From Musa acuminata AAA Group (lineage: Eukaryota; Streptophyta; Magnoliopsida; Zingiberales; Musaceae), in assembly GCF_036884655.1 (NCBI RefSeq), contig NC_088357.1:46552001-46616000 (forward strand): a stretch of DNA of 64,000 nucleotides, given 5' to 3'. This document shows positions 11,857 to 25,434 of this stretch, one piece after another. The translations under genes were made by a program, and so were the position numbers. The stretch's first letter is position 1, and the number at the start of each line of letters is the position of its first letter. The notes beneath the pieces were generated by a model that had not been told where the DNA came from, made no database searches, and was given only the letters and a program-made list of their open reading frames with translations.

Positions 11857-14800
11857 CTACTTCAATGACTGAACCTTCTTTCTCGCTAGGAACGTGACTA
11901 TCCGGGGAAAGAATGATCGTGGCCTCCGTTCTGAGTCAGGCATGGCATTTGTTGTGTTTGATCGTGCCATATGCACCCTCGGACTTCTTGTTTGACTACC
12001 TGCTTCACTGGCAATGCTTTCAGTGTCTCCAAGGGCAACAAGGTTCGAAGAATCAGAGAAGCTTCGACGGATGCCACCCAATTTTCTCTGCTGTTCATGA
12101 TCAGCTCTCCATGTTCGCAACTCCTGCTCCACACCCAGCTTGCCCTCCCTTGCCTTTTTAGCCTTGTCTACTGCAGCTCTTTGTGCTTTCTTCTTCTCCT
12201 TGATCCTCTTATTTGCTTCCTCCAGTTGTATTAAACTCCTTGACTCAGATTCTTTGGCTGCTTTCATTTGCTCGATGGCAGAAATTACCTTTTTGTTAGC
12301 AATCTCCTCGGCTTCGTTGGCTTTCTTGCTCAGTCTGTAGTATTCTTCAATTGGTAGAGTTACTCCATTTGATGAGTCCTCACACTCCATGCTTGCTTGT
12401 TCACTTTCTTCCAATGCTTTGACTGCTGAGATGGCCAATTTCTCTGATGCTTTAGCTGCCTCGATCTCCTTAAGAGCAGCACTTAATCTTGTCTCCAGTG
12501 TGCTAGCTCCAGCTTTGGCATATTCTGCTTCTTCCTTTGCCTTCCTCAGATCTTCACGTGCCAAGTCAGCTATTAATTTAGCTTGGTCTGCTTCCTCAGC
12601 TGCTTGCTGCAGTGCCTTTGGCAGCTCCACCAATTTTTCTCTGGCTTCCTTCTCTCTGATCAAAATTAGTTCTAGTTCAGTGTTTATCCTAGTGAGCTCA
12701 GCTTCAAGAGATGAGACTGATGCAGATGCCACGTCTTCCCTCTGTCTCATCGTGGTCAGAGATGCTTTCTCTCTTTCCAGCTCAGACTTTAGTGAAGAAA
12801 CTGCAACTCTTAAACAGTTGACTTCATCATTAGCGTTCTCAATGTTGAACCTTACTTCCTCGAGTTCCTTTGTGGTTGTCGCCAATGCAGCTTGAACATT
12901 TGTTTCTGTCTCATTGATGTCTCCTGTCTGAACTATCGGATTCAGTTCTCGTGTGCTATTGACCTCCAGATTTAGTTTTGACTCCATGTATAAAGCTAGT
13001 TCAACTTTTAGACTAACCAGTAATGAAGAAGCTCTATCTAGTTTTGACTTGAGATCATTCGTTGCAAGGAGTTGCTCATTAAGCTGTTGTAATTCACTTT
13101 CAGCTTGTTTCATTTCCTTTTCCCAGTTCAATTTATCCTGCTCCAATGCCAAGGCTGCACCAATTCTTTGTTCTTCGGCTTCAAGATGTGCGGAATGAGC
13201 AGATTCAAGCAATTCCTTGGTTGTGATGAGCTCGAGTGTTAGGTCCTCAACAGTCTTCTCTAACTTCTTTGATGCAGAAACAGATTCTTTAGCTGTCCTT
13301 ATTGCAATGTCCTTTTCATGAACTAATAAAACATACCTTCTTTGCATTGACTCCAGCTCTTGCTTTACTGATATCAACTCAGCAACTGCACTTGCATGCC
13401 TTTCTTTGGCGACCTCTAGTCGTGTCTTGGCTACAACACTTGAATTATTAGTAATTCCTTTCTCCATTTCTTTCAATCTTAGATCAGCAAGTTCGGAGTC
13501 CTGCTTTGCTTGTGCTTCCTGCGTTTCTGCTTTCTCCAGGCTCAGTTTAAGCTCCTCTACCAGTCTCTTTGTATAGTCTAGCTCCTTCAACACTTGTCCT
13601 TTAACAGCTTCAGCAGCTTCATGCTGTTCTTTGTACTTCGGAATTTCTTCTTGTGCCTTCTTAAGTTCAAATTGGACTTGCTTGCGCCTCTGTGTATAAC
13701 CAAATGAAACAATTTAGAACCTCCAGTAAAGGAGTTTATGCTAATATATGATACCAGAGGGAGAACACATCAATTATTCTTCTTTCAGAAACTATTGCAA
13801 AATCACCACTACAGGATTATCATTGGAATAAGAAGACTCGTCCATATTTACATAATACATATCCAGTAATTTTACTGTTGCTAATGATATCCTTTTTAAC
13901 ATTATAAAAGATATAACAAGTCCTAAAATTACATAGCCGCTCATTTCTAGATCACAGAAGCAGAGCAAATATTCTATAAAGTTAAAGTAACATTCCTACA
14001 GAGCATTAAAATACATAATGATGTCAATAAAGCATAACAAGTAATTAAAATTAGTAAAACTGAGTAAAGGACTTCAGAATTCAAGTTAAGCCACAGATCT
14101 ACTTCAAGTGGATCCTATTATGAGAGAACAATATTATCATGACTGAAAGAAATACTTTGCTATGAGTCAAGAAAAAATTAATATCAAAGATAAAAGAAAA
14201 AAATCAATTGCTAGATCAAAATGAAATTTACCTCTGTGATCAAGGTCTTCTGTGCTTTCCAATCAGCAATCCCTCCAAACTTTGTTGCAGCCTCTTTAAC
14301 AGATTCAAAAGGTGCTGTAGTATCAACAAGTACTCGGCTTGCATCATATTTCTTTAAATTCTCTGATATGCCATTTTGTGGTGTCCCAAGCTCATTTGAT
14401 TCATTGGAAGAATAAGGTGCCAAAATTCTATGAACATTGGGTAAATCGACCTTTACACCCTCAAGTTTAATTACTGGTTTATTCTCCGATACAACATATC
14501 CTCTTTGGTCTAGAGTTGAAGTGTTCAGATCATTAGTAAGAAATGGAATTTTGCCATTCTTGTCTAATGCTCCATGTTGTCGATTACCATTATCCTCTTT
14601 AGAATCGGGAGCAGAAGAACCATCTGGTGATGAGAAGGAATTGGCAAGATAAGAGTTTTTTTTGGTGTCCATTGCTTCCTCCATTTGAGGACAGTCTGAG
14701 TTATTTTGACCAATTCCTCTGTAAGAAAATAGACCAAGGCTAAGGAGCAAATGACTGAGACCAGAAAAGTTAATAAGAAAATTTACATTAGGATTGTAAA

Positions 14801-16405
14801 TTTGCCATGCATATTTTCTATGATGACCATACAAAGGAAATTTGAAGTTACTTAGCATCAACTAGAAGCAAGAATTTATGATATTTGGTGATTGAAATTG
14901 ATACAATAGATAATTATGTGATAGCCACCAAACCATATAAGATCGTTTGTAATTTGAATAAAATAGTTCAAAGAGAAAGCAGAATCACAATCCACTCAAA
15001 TTTCACAGGCACATGCATCATGTGTGTCTAAAAGCCAACAGAAATGAATCATTGCTAATGAAAGAGAATTGATGATATATCAGTGGTACATGGATATAGA
15101 TAGAATTGTATAAAAGTGGGCAATATTTTACATTTCCCCGACACATGAAAGATGACACAGTAAATGTAGATAGATCAGGAATGTGTGAATATTAACTATC
15201 ATAGCTTTGTCTTTATTTTGATAAATTACTTAAGATTGTAGATTGTAGTCTTTCAATTGAACATGGAAGCGAGTCTGTAGTCCTTCACTTAAACGTAGCA
15301 AGCAAGATTCATTTGCTTTCCTAAGAGGCCTCTCTTCATGAACTTCTCCAAATGTCCACTCGTATATGTAATATGATATCATTACATCCTTCTCATAACC
15401 TATTGCAACAACATAGGACATGTTAAGTTGTGGACTTATGAATCAGTAGTAATTGGACAAGGACGGATACTTCACCTAAGATCTTCATTCCATATATCAA
15501 GTTAAGCTCATGGATCTGATGTGTCTATTAATATTTAATGATATGACAATTAATTAACATGATGTAACTTATATTGGCCTTTGTGGTTCCCCTTGATGGC
15601 ATTTTTAAACAAAGGAGGCATAGTACAAGGTCTACTAAATGAGAAGAAAAATGTACTCAACTAGATAAATACAGTATTCATTTTATTAGGAAATAAACCT
15701 TCAAAAAGTTCTAGTAGAATTATGTGTTTAAAAGAGTAAGGAATAAGGTGTATCCACTCTTGAGGTATATAAATCAAAACCATTGTCAAACAGAAGTTCA
15801 AATTATGTGTATATACTATACTGTCGCCAAGCGAGATTAATTTAGACACAGAATGTTCCCTCGAGAAAGAAAACGAAAAGGAAAAGAAGTGAATCTTTAG
15901 CTTTTGACAATCTGTAACGGCAGTGATGTTGCAGTTCTTGAAGCACCTAAAAGTGAGAAACTTTTCGACTCAAATTTGACTTCTTAAAATCAATTAGGAG
16001 GATTGAAAACTAAGAAGTAACTTAACATGCAAACAATGAACGCCTTAATTCAAAGAAACATTTAGGAGGATAAATCTAAAGTTAAAAAAAAAGAAGAAAT
16101 AGGAATCCAATGAAGTTCGTCAGAATATATTCCGCAATGATTAATATTTCATCCGCGACTAATTCGACATTATTAAGAACATACAGCACTAACAATATTA
16201 AATATAAATTGAGAAGAACAGAAAGAAGGAAAACTCACAGGAAGTTTTTGTTTCCACTTTTAACTCCTCCGTCAGGAGATCTGGGAGCAAAATGTGGTTG
16301 CTGGATTGCACAAGAAGGGAGAGAAGGGGAGGAGAAGTCATCTTTGAGATCAGCGGACGCCTCAGAACTCTCTCTATTCCAAGTCTCTCTCTGCCTCTGG
16401 GCCAT
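11857..16405 (-). CDS. WEB1: WEB1/PMI2-family coiled-coil protein, three exons
   Basis: A member of the WEB family (WEAK CHLOROPLAST MOVEMENT UNDER BLUE LIGHT, DUF827), cytosolic coiled-coil proteins needed for the speed of light-driven chloroplast movement. Exons on the minus strand are 16405-16239, 14718-14232 and 13689-11857. Joined, they give 828 aa, close to Arabidopsis WEB1 (about 807). Exon 3 carries nearly all of the coiled coil, with long runs of Glu, Lys, Ala and Leu heptads such as [20 protein letters not shown], then a basic, Ser-rich tail ([19 protein letters not shown]). The first exon is open throughout and joins exon 2 in frame (phase 2), so I start at 16405. A shorter 761-aa form from the ATG at 14684 is the alternative. 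Family assignment is strong; which WEB or PMI paralogue it is remains open. Confidence 0.85.
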
Positions 16406-19400
16406 GAATATTTTATCCTTTTCTTATGGCTTACAAGCTCCTCCTTTTATTCGCACACTGAATTCGCGATTTGTTCGAGGTGTTACGAATCCACCATCTC
16501 ATAATATCTTTTAGAGTATATGGATCAGAAATGACATCGAAATCGGGAGAGGCATTTCACGAATAAAACAAAAGTATACTTCCATATTGAGATGAAGCGA
16601 GGCAAAGGAGAGGCCAGGCGTTATGATCGGTCTTTGTCCTGTTCCAACGTAAGGTGCGTATGGTTTCTGGCCATGCGGAGTACAGGTACAGCAGCGCAAT
16701 AGCTCGGAATTTGATCCGATCCGTCAGCGGACCTGACCCATCGGGTTGACGGGTCAACCCGATGCGTCTCCCTGAAGCCATCCCCGGCGATCGAGGCAAA
16801 GTTGATGACGGAGAACGGCAAGGAGGAGGGCATCGGTAAAGGGGGAGGGAGCTGAGGGCGACTTCGGGCGCCAGTCGACGAAGACGGGAGGGGGCGGAAT
16901 AATGGTCGGCACGCGGCACAGTAGTGGCAATAGCGGTACTGGCGGCGGAAGGGGCCGAAGAAGCGGACAGTGGAGGAGGAATGGCGTCTAAAATATCTTG
17001 GCCCCTATTTGACCTAACGGGTCAAGGGGACGACCGAACCCCGACCCGTTTCAGTATGCCACCAGCCCTTTAACAGGATCCGACCCGTATAACCGATTTC
17101 TTCTTAAGCGGACATTTGAACATTAGTCCCGTCGGTGGATGCGTGTATAGATTATACATGATGATGTGTAATATGATGATAGAAAGGTAGGAATCAGATC
17201 AGTTCACGTCAGTCAAATTGTCCAATTCTTTCATCAATTCCATTAAATTATGAAATATGATCGTTAACATTTATTTATATGCGATACTAAAGTGAGATTT
17301 CTTTTTTCGTAACAAAATTAGGGGTAATGGTTCTCCTATTGTTCTCTCATTGACTTCATGTCATGCATGTTAGTGGCCTTAACTTGAGAATTGAAAGGGT
17401 AGTAGCAACAAGAAGAATTGAAGCCAAGCAGAAATGTTCAATACAAGGAGCTAATAAGACGGGTTTTGAAACTGATGCAAGCAATCCATAGAATCCGATA
17501 AAAAGTGTTGACTCGTATTACAGATAGATGCCAATGGCAAACATATGCTAAAGAAAGAAAGAAAACCTCGACGATGCAGTTTAATTTACAGACATCGAGT
17601 CACATTATATTACGAATTCCTGATTGAAGCTTTGTCACAATTCTATGCCTAATTATTTGTAAAACATAAATCATATTATAGGTAAAAGACTTGCAATTTA
17701 ATAACAGAAATGGCAATTCAAGTCAACACTGAAATGGGGCACACAGGATTTAATCCGAGTGAGAATGGTTCCACTAAAAAGATCTGAAGCAGCATGACAT
17801 ATTGACCAAAGTATGCAAATAAGTTAAATTTAAATTCCATTGTCCATGTTCTATAAAAGGATCAAGCAAAAACAAACAAAGAGGATATATATAACACAGT
17901 CCTTTTCTTAATATTCCTGCACAAACAAGATGACACACCAATTGAAATTTCAGTAGTGTTTTGATGATACTCATGAAAAATTTGTGCTGAAACAGCAAAA
18001 GAAATAAAATGCAAATAATAAAGTGGCTTATGGAAGATGAACTTCATTATCACTATAAAGTCCATTATATGTCAAAAGATATATAAGATACTTTTAGCTA
18101 ACATATGATAGGAAGGTAGCTGATGGCATGTGATGTCACTTATCATGCACAACCAACAGTATTCTAAAAGAACAAGCCCTTGGTAGCTCAAGAAACCTTT
18201 CGACTCCATTGTTATAGACATCTTGATATTAAAACCACTAGCTGGATCTGCATGACCACAATCAACCATAATTGACAACCACTGTTATGAGTGTCAAATG
18301 ATGTGATTATAATTTCAATCTCATTCCATCATCCAGTGTTCTAGTCCTCTGTCATTGGAGACACAGATCATTGGTTAGTCAAGATTAAAGAAACTATCCC
18401 TCCATCTGAGTCACAGTTCAACCCATAAATTATTTTCTTCGGCATACCACAATATTCTTATTTCATATCACACATGCCTCACTCATACCCAATGATACTG
18501 CCATCGATAACACAGATGATTAAACTAACTCATCTCTGTCCCTAACTCAAACACTTCAACCAATTAAACCTGGAAGATGCAGGAGTTTTGCGAGTCCTAT
18601 GATTCTTTTCTTGGAAAAGTAAGTTTAAAGAAGTCGATTACTCCCAAAACAGGCACACTCTAATCTAGCAACAAGCATCAAGTAATCAACAAAAACATTA
18701 ACCATGCCATCAAAAAGATCAAGTTTTTAAGACTTCTAGAACACTATCCTATATTTAAAATATAGTTCTGTGTCTTATTACATATTTATGTGACTATGAA
18801 TTTGATTGATATTTGAATATCAGTCATCATAGAATTTAATTCATAAAGTGGATTCCCCTACAAAAATACATGAGTCTTAGTATTTCCGGTACCAGTAGCA
18901 TTGAGTCGCATATTGTACATCAGTCAAATATGCTCCTAACTTTCATTAACATATGTTTGAGCATCCTTACTTTAAGTTCAACATTCAGTCAAATCTCATA
19001 TATAGTATACAAGTTCATGCAATTAACTAGTGCAATTTCGCATAATTCATACTGAATTCAAATATTCACATGTGACAGTCAGCATTTTGTGATGATACTT
19101 CTTTCCTGATAAGTAAACTGGGAATTCAAGTGACAAGTTTCATCCTCAAATAAGATGTTGCCCTGAAATACTAACCCTGAAGTAAATATCAACATAGGTG
19201 TCAACCTAAAACATCATGATCAGAAACAGGTTTCTCAGGATGCACTTGGTCTTATCTGGAAGCACTATTTGTTATTTTTTCAATCATGATGCAAAAAGTT
19301 TTATTCATTTTTCAAATACTTTGGTTTTGTGTTACATGTGAGACAATAAGAACAAGATGAACAAACAACTAAGAAAAATGAACAAGAACCTGACATTTGA

Positions 19401-21072
19401 TTTAGATGCCAGCCAAGAAAAATCTAAATAAATTTCTGAAACTTATTGATGTTATCCAAATAGATCTTGTATTAACTATTGCAAATTGATAGTTGATCAT
19501 AGATGTCCATCTCATCATGGCAACGGGCATGATGCATACATCAATGAGATCAACTAATGAATTCTCAAATTTTAGGTGAATGCTATGAAGCCTAGCACAA
19601 GACAGGCCTCATGCAGGTGATTGGCGTTAATGTGTAACTGCTATTGTAAGTATTGATCTTCAGAAAACACATACAATCGATGCAGAACTACCTTAAAATG
19701 ACCTCCATAAAGATCCCCCAAAGTTAATCATTGAAGAAAGGATGAAATGTATAAGCATTATTTTCTTTAAAATCCATAAAATGTATAATCCATTCTACAA
19801 AGCTATTACTAGGCAACTTTTTGCATATAACTTTCAAATCCATAAAACCCATAAAACATATACTCCATTCTATAAGCTATTAGTTGGCAACTTTTTATAT
19901 ATAACTTTCAACAAAGATGTAGCAATGAAGCTACAAGACAGTGAACCTAGATGCTTCTGAGTTGGATAGTTTTTTCACTTAAGATGAGTGCAGTGCATAT
20001 TTCATGGCCAAGTTCTGAATTTCAGTCATCATAAAGTAATGATTGACAACTGGCATGTTTATACAAGATCTCAAGTGAGGAAAAAATGGATAACTTACTG
20101 ACAACACTAAAATGATCATATTTAATTTGCTTGACTGATACTGGAAGGATAAAAGCCTTCTTCAATGTAGTGGGACAACTTTGAAAGATATAAATGAAAG
20201 ATCATACAACTTAAACATAACATATTACCAGAATGTGATATATAGATATCCATAGCATTACTAATCCACTCTATCATGGCTGCAAATTCGTTAGATTTCC
20301 CATATATCATTAAAAAAAAGATCTGGACTGTTAGATATTTTATGGGAATATTCTTTCAACAATGTGTTTTTCTAATCTAATGGATATCTTAATTAAATTC
20401 ATATTTTCTCCATAGATAGTCCAATTACCGAATCTTTCACGCTTAGAATAATAACAATGTTAACAGTCTAGGTAGGATAAGCATTAATTAGTATCAGATT
20501 TAGCAGTAAAATCATTAAGCTTTATTATGAATTATTTTAGTGAACCTTAGAAGTGCTATTTACTTTCCATATTTTTTTTATTACAACCTAGTTCCCATTG
20601 CAACAAGGCTAATAATTTTAATATAATCTTTACATTGTTTGATTGCAATAGTTGTGATGTTGTTGCCTTTGTTCATCTTTTTTTAGTTTCCTCTACATGG
20701 CAAGAACTTGTAGTTGTGAAAAGTAATAAAACTCACAATATAAAGTAAGGAAGATCTTATGACCAAACAGGAATAGAATTTATTGTAAGTCTTAACACTC
20801 CAACACAATCATGTAACTGATTAAATAAAACAAGAAACCTAAAGATTCAATTTGAGCTGCAAAATAAGTTGCTAGAGGACATTATGAAGAAATAATCAAT
20901 GGATATAATAAACTTTTAATGGATCATAAGAATATGCAAAACCTATCCATGTTCAACCTACTCATATAACATTACTTGGTTCCATGTCTGATCCTTCCAT
21001 AACAGGGCCATAAATCAAAAAGCGACGTTATTTTATTGTCCATAAAGAGAAAAGGACGAATAAGCTTCCAAA
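16406..21072. other. Intergenic region between the WEB and SCP2 genes
   Basis: About 4.7 kb. The first 700 bases form the WEB 5' flank and include a GC-rich patch with gggtcaaccc/gacccg-type motifs and a perfect 12-bp inverted repeat at 16739-16764. The rest is AT-rich with short open frames. Around 19770-19910 a phrase of the form 'ccataaaa..cataYaMtccattctaYaaagctattaRttggcaactttt' appears twice in tandem, about 75 bp apart. No gene, RNA or complete mobile element is visible. Confidence 0.55.
16739..16764. repeat. 26-bp inverted repeat (12-bp arms, 2-bp spacer)
   Basis: The arms catcgggttgac and gtcaacccgatg are perfect reverse complements separated by gg. It lies about 335 bp upstream of the WEB start codon. 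The surrounding gaccc/gggtc motifs suggest a repeat fragment rather than a transcription-factor site. Confidence 0.7.
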
Positions 21073-21747
21073 TTAAAGCTTCGAAGGTTTCGGGAAGATA
21101 TCTGGAGTGAACTTCTGCGCTGCACTTATACTACCCTTGATCTTCATAGCTCCCCTGCAACCAACAAAAGAAACACACCAAGAAATATCAATAATCAAGC
21201 AAATGTCTTTCTTTTTTCCAGATGAGAAAGGAAAGAAATTATAAAGGAACAACTAATTGTAATCACCTAATGAATGCGATCTGCGGATTCATCTTTCCTG
21301 TAGCAATAGAGAGGAAATCCTTATCGGTGAACGAGAAGGTCGCATCTGGTTTTCCATCATACGGGCCTAGCATAGACAAATCACAAAAACAAATACATCA
21401 ATTCTACGATCTCTATTAACCAAACAAGGAGGCAAGGAAATTGAAGGGGAAGGGGCAAAAGACGAGACCTTTGGTGACCTTTCCTTGCTTGAGGTCGACG
21501 ACAAAGATCTCCTCATCCACCCCAATCTTCTGCAGGCCCCAACGAGCAGGAAACAAAATTTAGGGTTAGCGTTACGGTTTCCGGCAAAAGGGAGCATCGA
21601 CGTCAGAAAATAAAACATAGGGACCTTTGGAGCGATGTTGAGCTGGTAGACGAGGCCGATCTTCTTGGTGACCTCCTTGCCGGCGTCGGTGGAGAGATGG
21701 ATCTTCATCTGCTCCAAAAGGCCTGCGGATTGCAACGAGCTCTCCAT
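21073..21747 (-). CDS. SCP2: Peroxisomal sterol carrier protein 2 (SCP2 domain), four exons
   Basis: A small single-domain lipid-transfer protein that binds fatty acyl-CoA and sterol-like lipids in the peroxisome. Minus-strand exons are 21747-21625, 21529-21469, 21366-21267 and 21154-21073, with consistent GT..AG sites and phases 0, 1 and 2. The product is 121 aa, matching Arabidopsis SCP2 in length. Recognisable family segments are LLEQMKIHLSTDAGKEVTKK in exon 1, EEIFVVDLKQGKVTKG across exons 2-3, DATFSFTDKDF and GKMNPQIAFIRGAMKIKGS across exons 3-4, and PDIFPKPSKL at the end. The last three residues are SKL, the canonical PTS1 peroxisomal import signal. No residue expected in the fold appears to be missing. 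Confidence 0.93.
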
Positions 21748-22905
21748 CTCTTCTTCCTTCCGCACTTACCGAATTCCTCCCCGATCGAACGACCGACCGA
21801 TCCAGAGACGCAGGTAAGAGGTGGCAGAGGGATGGGATGGGATGCTTTGCTTGCGTTTGCGTGTAGAATTGTTATTGGGAGGGAGAGGAGGAGGGGAAGG
21901 GGGTGGAATTAAATGCGATGGCGATGAATTGCCTACCGGCGCAGTAGGGGGAGACGGACTGACGGGTAGAGATTGGTACCACTTAGCCAGGGAAAAAGGA
22001 CGAGGCCAGATAATAAGATCGTCTTAAAGCAAGTAACTAACAGTTGTCGTACCCGAATCCGGACACGATCAAATATTAACATATTTACTGTTTAATTTTT
22101 TTTATTTTAATATAGAGTTTTTGATCGGTAAATTCAAATCTTATTTTTATCACATACTATCAAAAATAAATAAATATTTGAATATACTTAATTAGCTTCC
22201 TCATTACGTATTCTTGATTACTTCGTATCCACTGTTCCTAAGCTTATTCTTTCCGGACATGTATGGTTATCGAATCTAGTATCCATTTGATATTGAAGTC
22301 TGATTGGAAGGCTAAGTTGATTTTGCACAATCTAATCCATCTTTTATCCTTAGTGATTATTAGAAAAGATTTATGGGATGATACGATCAATTTGAAGAGA
22401 GTATGCGGTTTAAGGAATCTCTAACATTATATTCAACTATAGCGAAAGTGCCATATATCCCTTTGCAATTAATGATTTTTTTGTGTTTTAGTTAGGACAT
22501 GTTGAATACATTTTGAATTCCAGGCACAAACATGTATAATGACTCACCACCAAAATCTAAAGGCAATATGTGAATTCAAGAGATGGCTCTTTACAATGCA
22601 TATCACACTGGGGGGGAATGCTCATAGCATGAGGGGGGGGAAAATGGCCCTTTGAGAGCAAACAAGCAAAATAAGATGGATGAGAAATTAATTATACAAG
22701 ATCTGGATTCTACAGCAAGAGGTGCAATTTCCTGCTATATACACAACTGTTCTATGAGCTAAAATATAAGATATTCTGGTTCAACAACTATCATTTTACA
22801 CATACACATAGTTCAATGATAAAAAAAATCCATTTAGTCGATCTCAAATAGTTTCACACCATGGGTTTTTATAGTTTGATTCACCTATTGTCATCAAGTC
22901 CCGCT
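21748..22905. other. Intergenic: SCP2 5' flank and bZIP 3' flank
   Basis: The first 280 bases are GC-richer and contain the SCP2 leader and promoter. The rest is AT-rich and should include the 3' UTR of the bZIP gene. An 8-base G run near 22633-22640 is the only odd feature. Nothing else is supported. Confidence 0.6.
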
Positions 22906-25390
22906 TTACCATGGACCTGTTCGTGTCCTCCTCAACCGTTGTTTCTTTTGTCCATGCTGCCGCTTGATCACCTGGAGGACCTGATAGTTCCGACTTTAAC
23001 CTTCGTAAGTACATTCATTTTCCATAGCTATCGAATGTGAAAATATATATTTGAGAAGAATTCAGAATAGAAATATATGTATGCAAAGATAAAGGGCTTT
23101 AAAAAAAAAAGCAACAAATAGCTTTTTCTGAGATGCTCTTTCCAAGTTACAGATACATGTGGATTTCTGAGTTATCATTGTATCTTAGAAGGTATCCATT
23201 ATCACTGCCTGTCAAACTATGGAGGATATTAAATGTTGCTTCCTATGAGACTATTATTTAGTGTGTCACCTTATTACTCCATATCCTGGTGAAATAGAAG
23301 AAAACTATATGGTGGCAGACATTGGAACAACTGCTTTGAGAAGCAACATAAAAAAATCACATGTTTACAGTATAACATTTTCTTGTCATGAATGCAAAGA
23401 AGTTATTATTGAATCGGATAAGCAACAAAATGTACTACTTTGTGCCATAGTCATTCAAGTATAGGCTTTAAGTCGCACTACTGAGCAAATTTTGAAGTAC
23501 TATCATAAACTTAAATTTAACTTAGAATAAAAAAAGCATCAACCTATGAAAATTCTGTTCGATAGATCAGAAAACTTAAACGTAATAGAAATGTAACCTA
23601 TAATTCTGTGTGTCAACTTAATGATGTGAAGAACCTTGTGACTTCCATAACAATAACTTCTATAAAAACAGAACGCACTAAATTGCCACAAAGCCAAGAT
23701 TAGAGCATGAAATTTCTATGTTCATTAAAAACAATAAGAATATAGATATTATGCAAAAATATAAAAAATTAAGCTTTAAAATAGCTCGCCTATAAATCCT
23801 GCAAGCAGCAAAAAAGGATCTCTTTATGGTGCTGACCTTGTCTAGCATGTTTTTGGCTAATTTCTCACCTTATAATCAGAAATTCGGCAAAATTAAATAG
23901 GTCAATCCAACTTAACTAGAGTTGGTCGATTTAACTCAACTCTATGTGATTTCAAGCTTACAAAGACAAAAAGGAAAGAAGAAGTAAACGGAAATAAAGG
24001 AGAAGAGGCAAGTCATGTGGAAGGAAGGCAAAACTTCAACCATCACCATGAAACAAGATGCCATAGCTATTATGTTCTCAATTTGCTGCAATTATCATAT
24101 TTGTTAATTATCACCGTTGTTGTAAAATTGTACACTTACCAATAAAACAAGAAAAACATATCAAGGATAAATTGTTAACCTCTACCACAAAAATGAAGGG
24201 AGTACCACATCTATCATGATTCATATAACACAATGAATTTTGCAATTTTGGATCGAGCAACAAAAAGATACATGTTTCTTTAATGATGATTCCACACATC
24301 AATACAGGAACAGACTTAAGAACAAAAGTTCTAATATGAAGTCACCAAATCATCTTTGTAATTCTTGCCGCAAAATAAGTTACAGTCAGTGCCTTACAGT
24401 TGCATGAAAATCGTCAATCACATTAAGCAAAAGTAGGGTGAAAAATGTCAAACCAATCAATTTTCCTTTTAGTAGTAGAAAATGGTCAGATACCATTTCC
24501 ACAAATTTAAAAAATGGTTAAGACGAATCACTGGTGATAAGGTTTATGCTGGGTGCCAGGCCACTGAAGATTTATGCTGCCAACTAATGCCATTACAGAA
24601 CTCTCAAAATATTCTCGAAGAGCTCCCAAAATAGTTTACTTCATTCAAAAATCTATTTCTGGTAAACATGTTGATTATGTCAGATTTAACTCTTTTGCAT
24701 TACAGATTGGCATTCCTCTTCTTGATGAATTTTGTCACCCATGAAATACTTCATAGTCATATAGAGCAGAGAAACTTAGATTCTGGCTTAAATCATAGCT
24801 ATAAATGACGTTTTTGAACAAAAATCTAGCTTTTGCCAACTATTTCAAACAAAACTAAAATCAAAACTATAACTTTGAGATAAGGGCTAAATGGTTGCAA
24901 GGGAAATTGTGAAGAAGAATTTTTCAATGATAAATCTTCTCATTAAAAAATTAATTAAACTTCTCTGGTTTGTCGGAAAGGGAAATGAAATCTTTTGAAT
25001 TTTCTTTTCTTAAATTTGGAATGCAGAAAAAACTGAAGTTAGCCTCTTTTCTCAGTGTTGTTGGAAAGTCATAAGAAGATTTAGGAGAGCTTTATTTTCA
25101 TTTTTCAGAGAAAAAATCTGAAAAAAAAATAAATTGTCCTAGAGATCCAGAAAACTATCTCTGCCTTTCCTGTTTACCTGTCAAACAAACATTGGAGAAG
25201 AATGTTTCGTGAAACTACCCATACTGTCAAACATAATCTCAACAATGCAAGCATCACGTACACTAAGACATGATAAACAATGACATTATCTAGAAATCTA
25301 GTGGTTATAAGTGATATTGAATAATAAATGTGACCAGGGGAGAGAAGGGAGGTTAGAATAGGAGATAACAATAAAATAGATTCACTGAGT

Positions 25391-25434
<44 letters not shown>

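Noticed and set aside
16339..16341. A possible upstream ORF starting at 16341 (-) whose stop codon would form at the splice junction
   Set aside because: The ATG at 16405 is upstream and its frame continues into the WEB coding frame, so the region is better read as coding exon than as leader with an upstream ORF.
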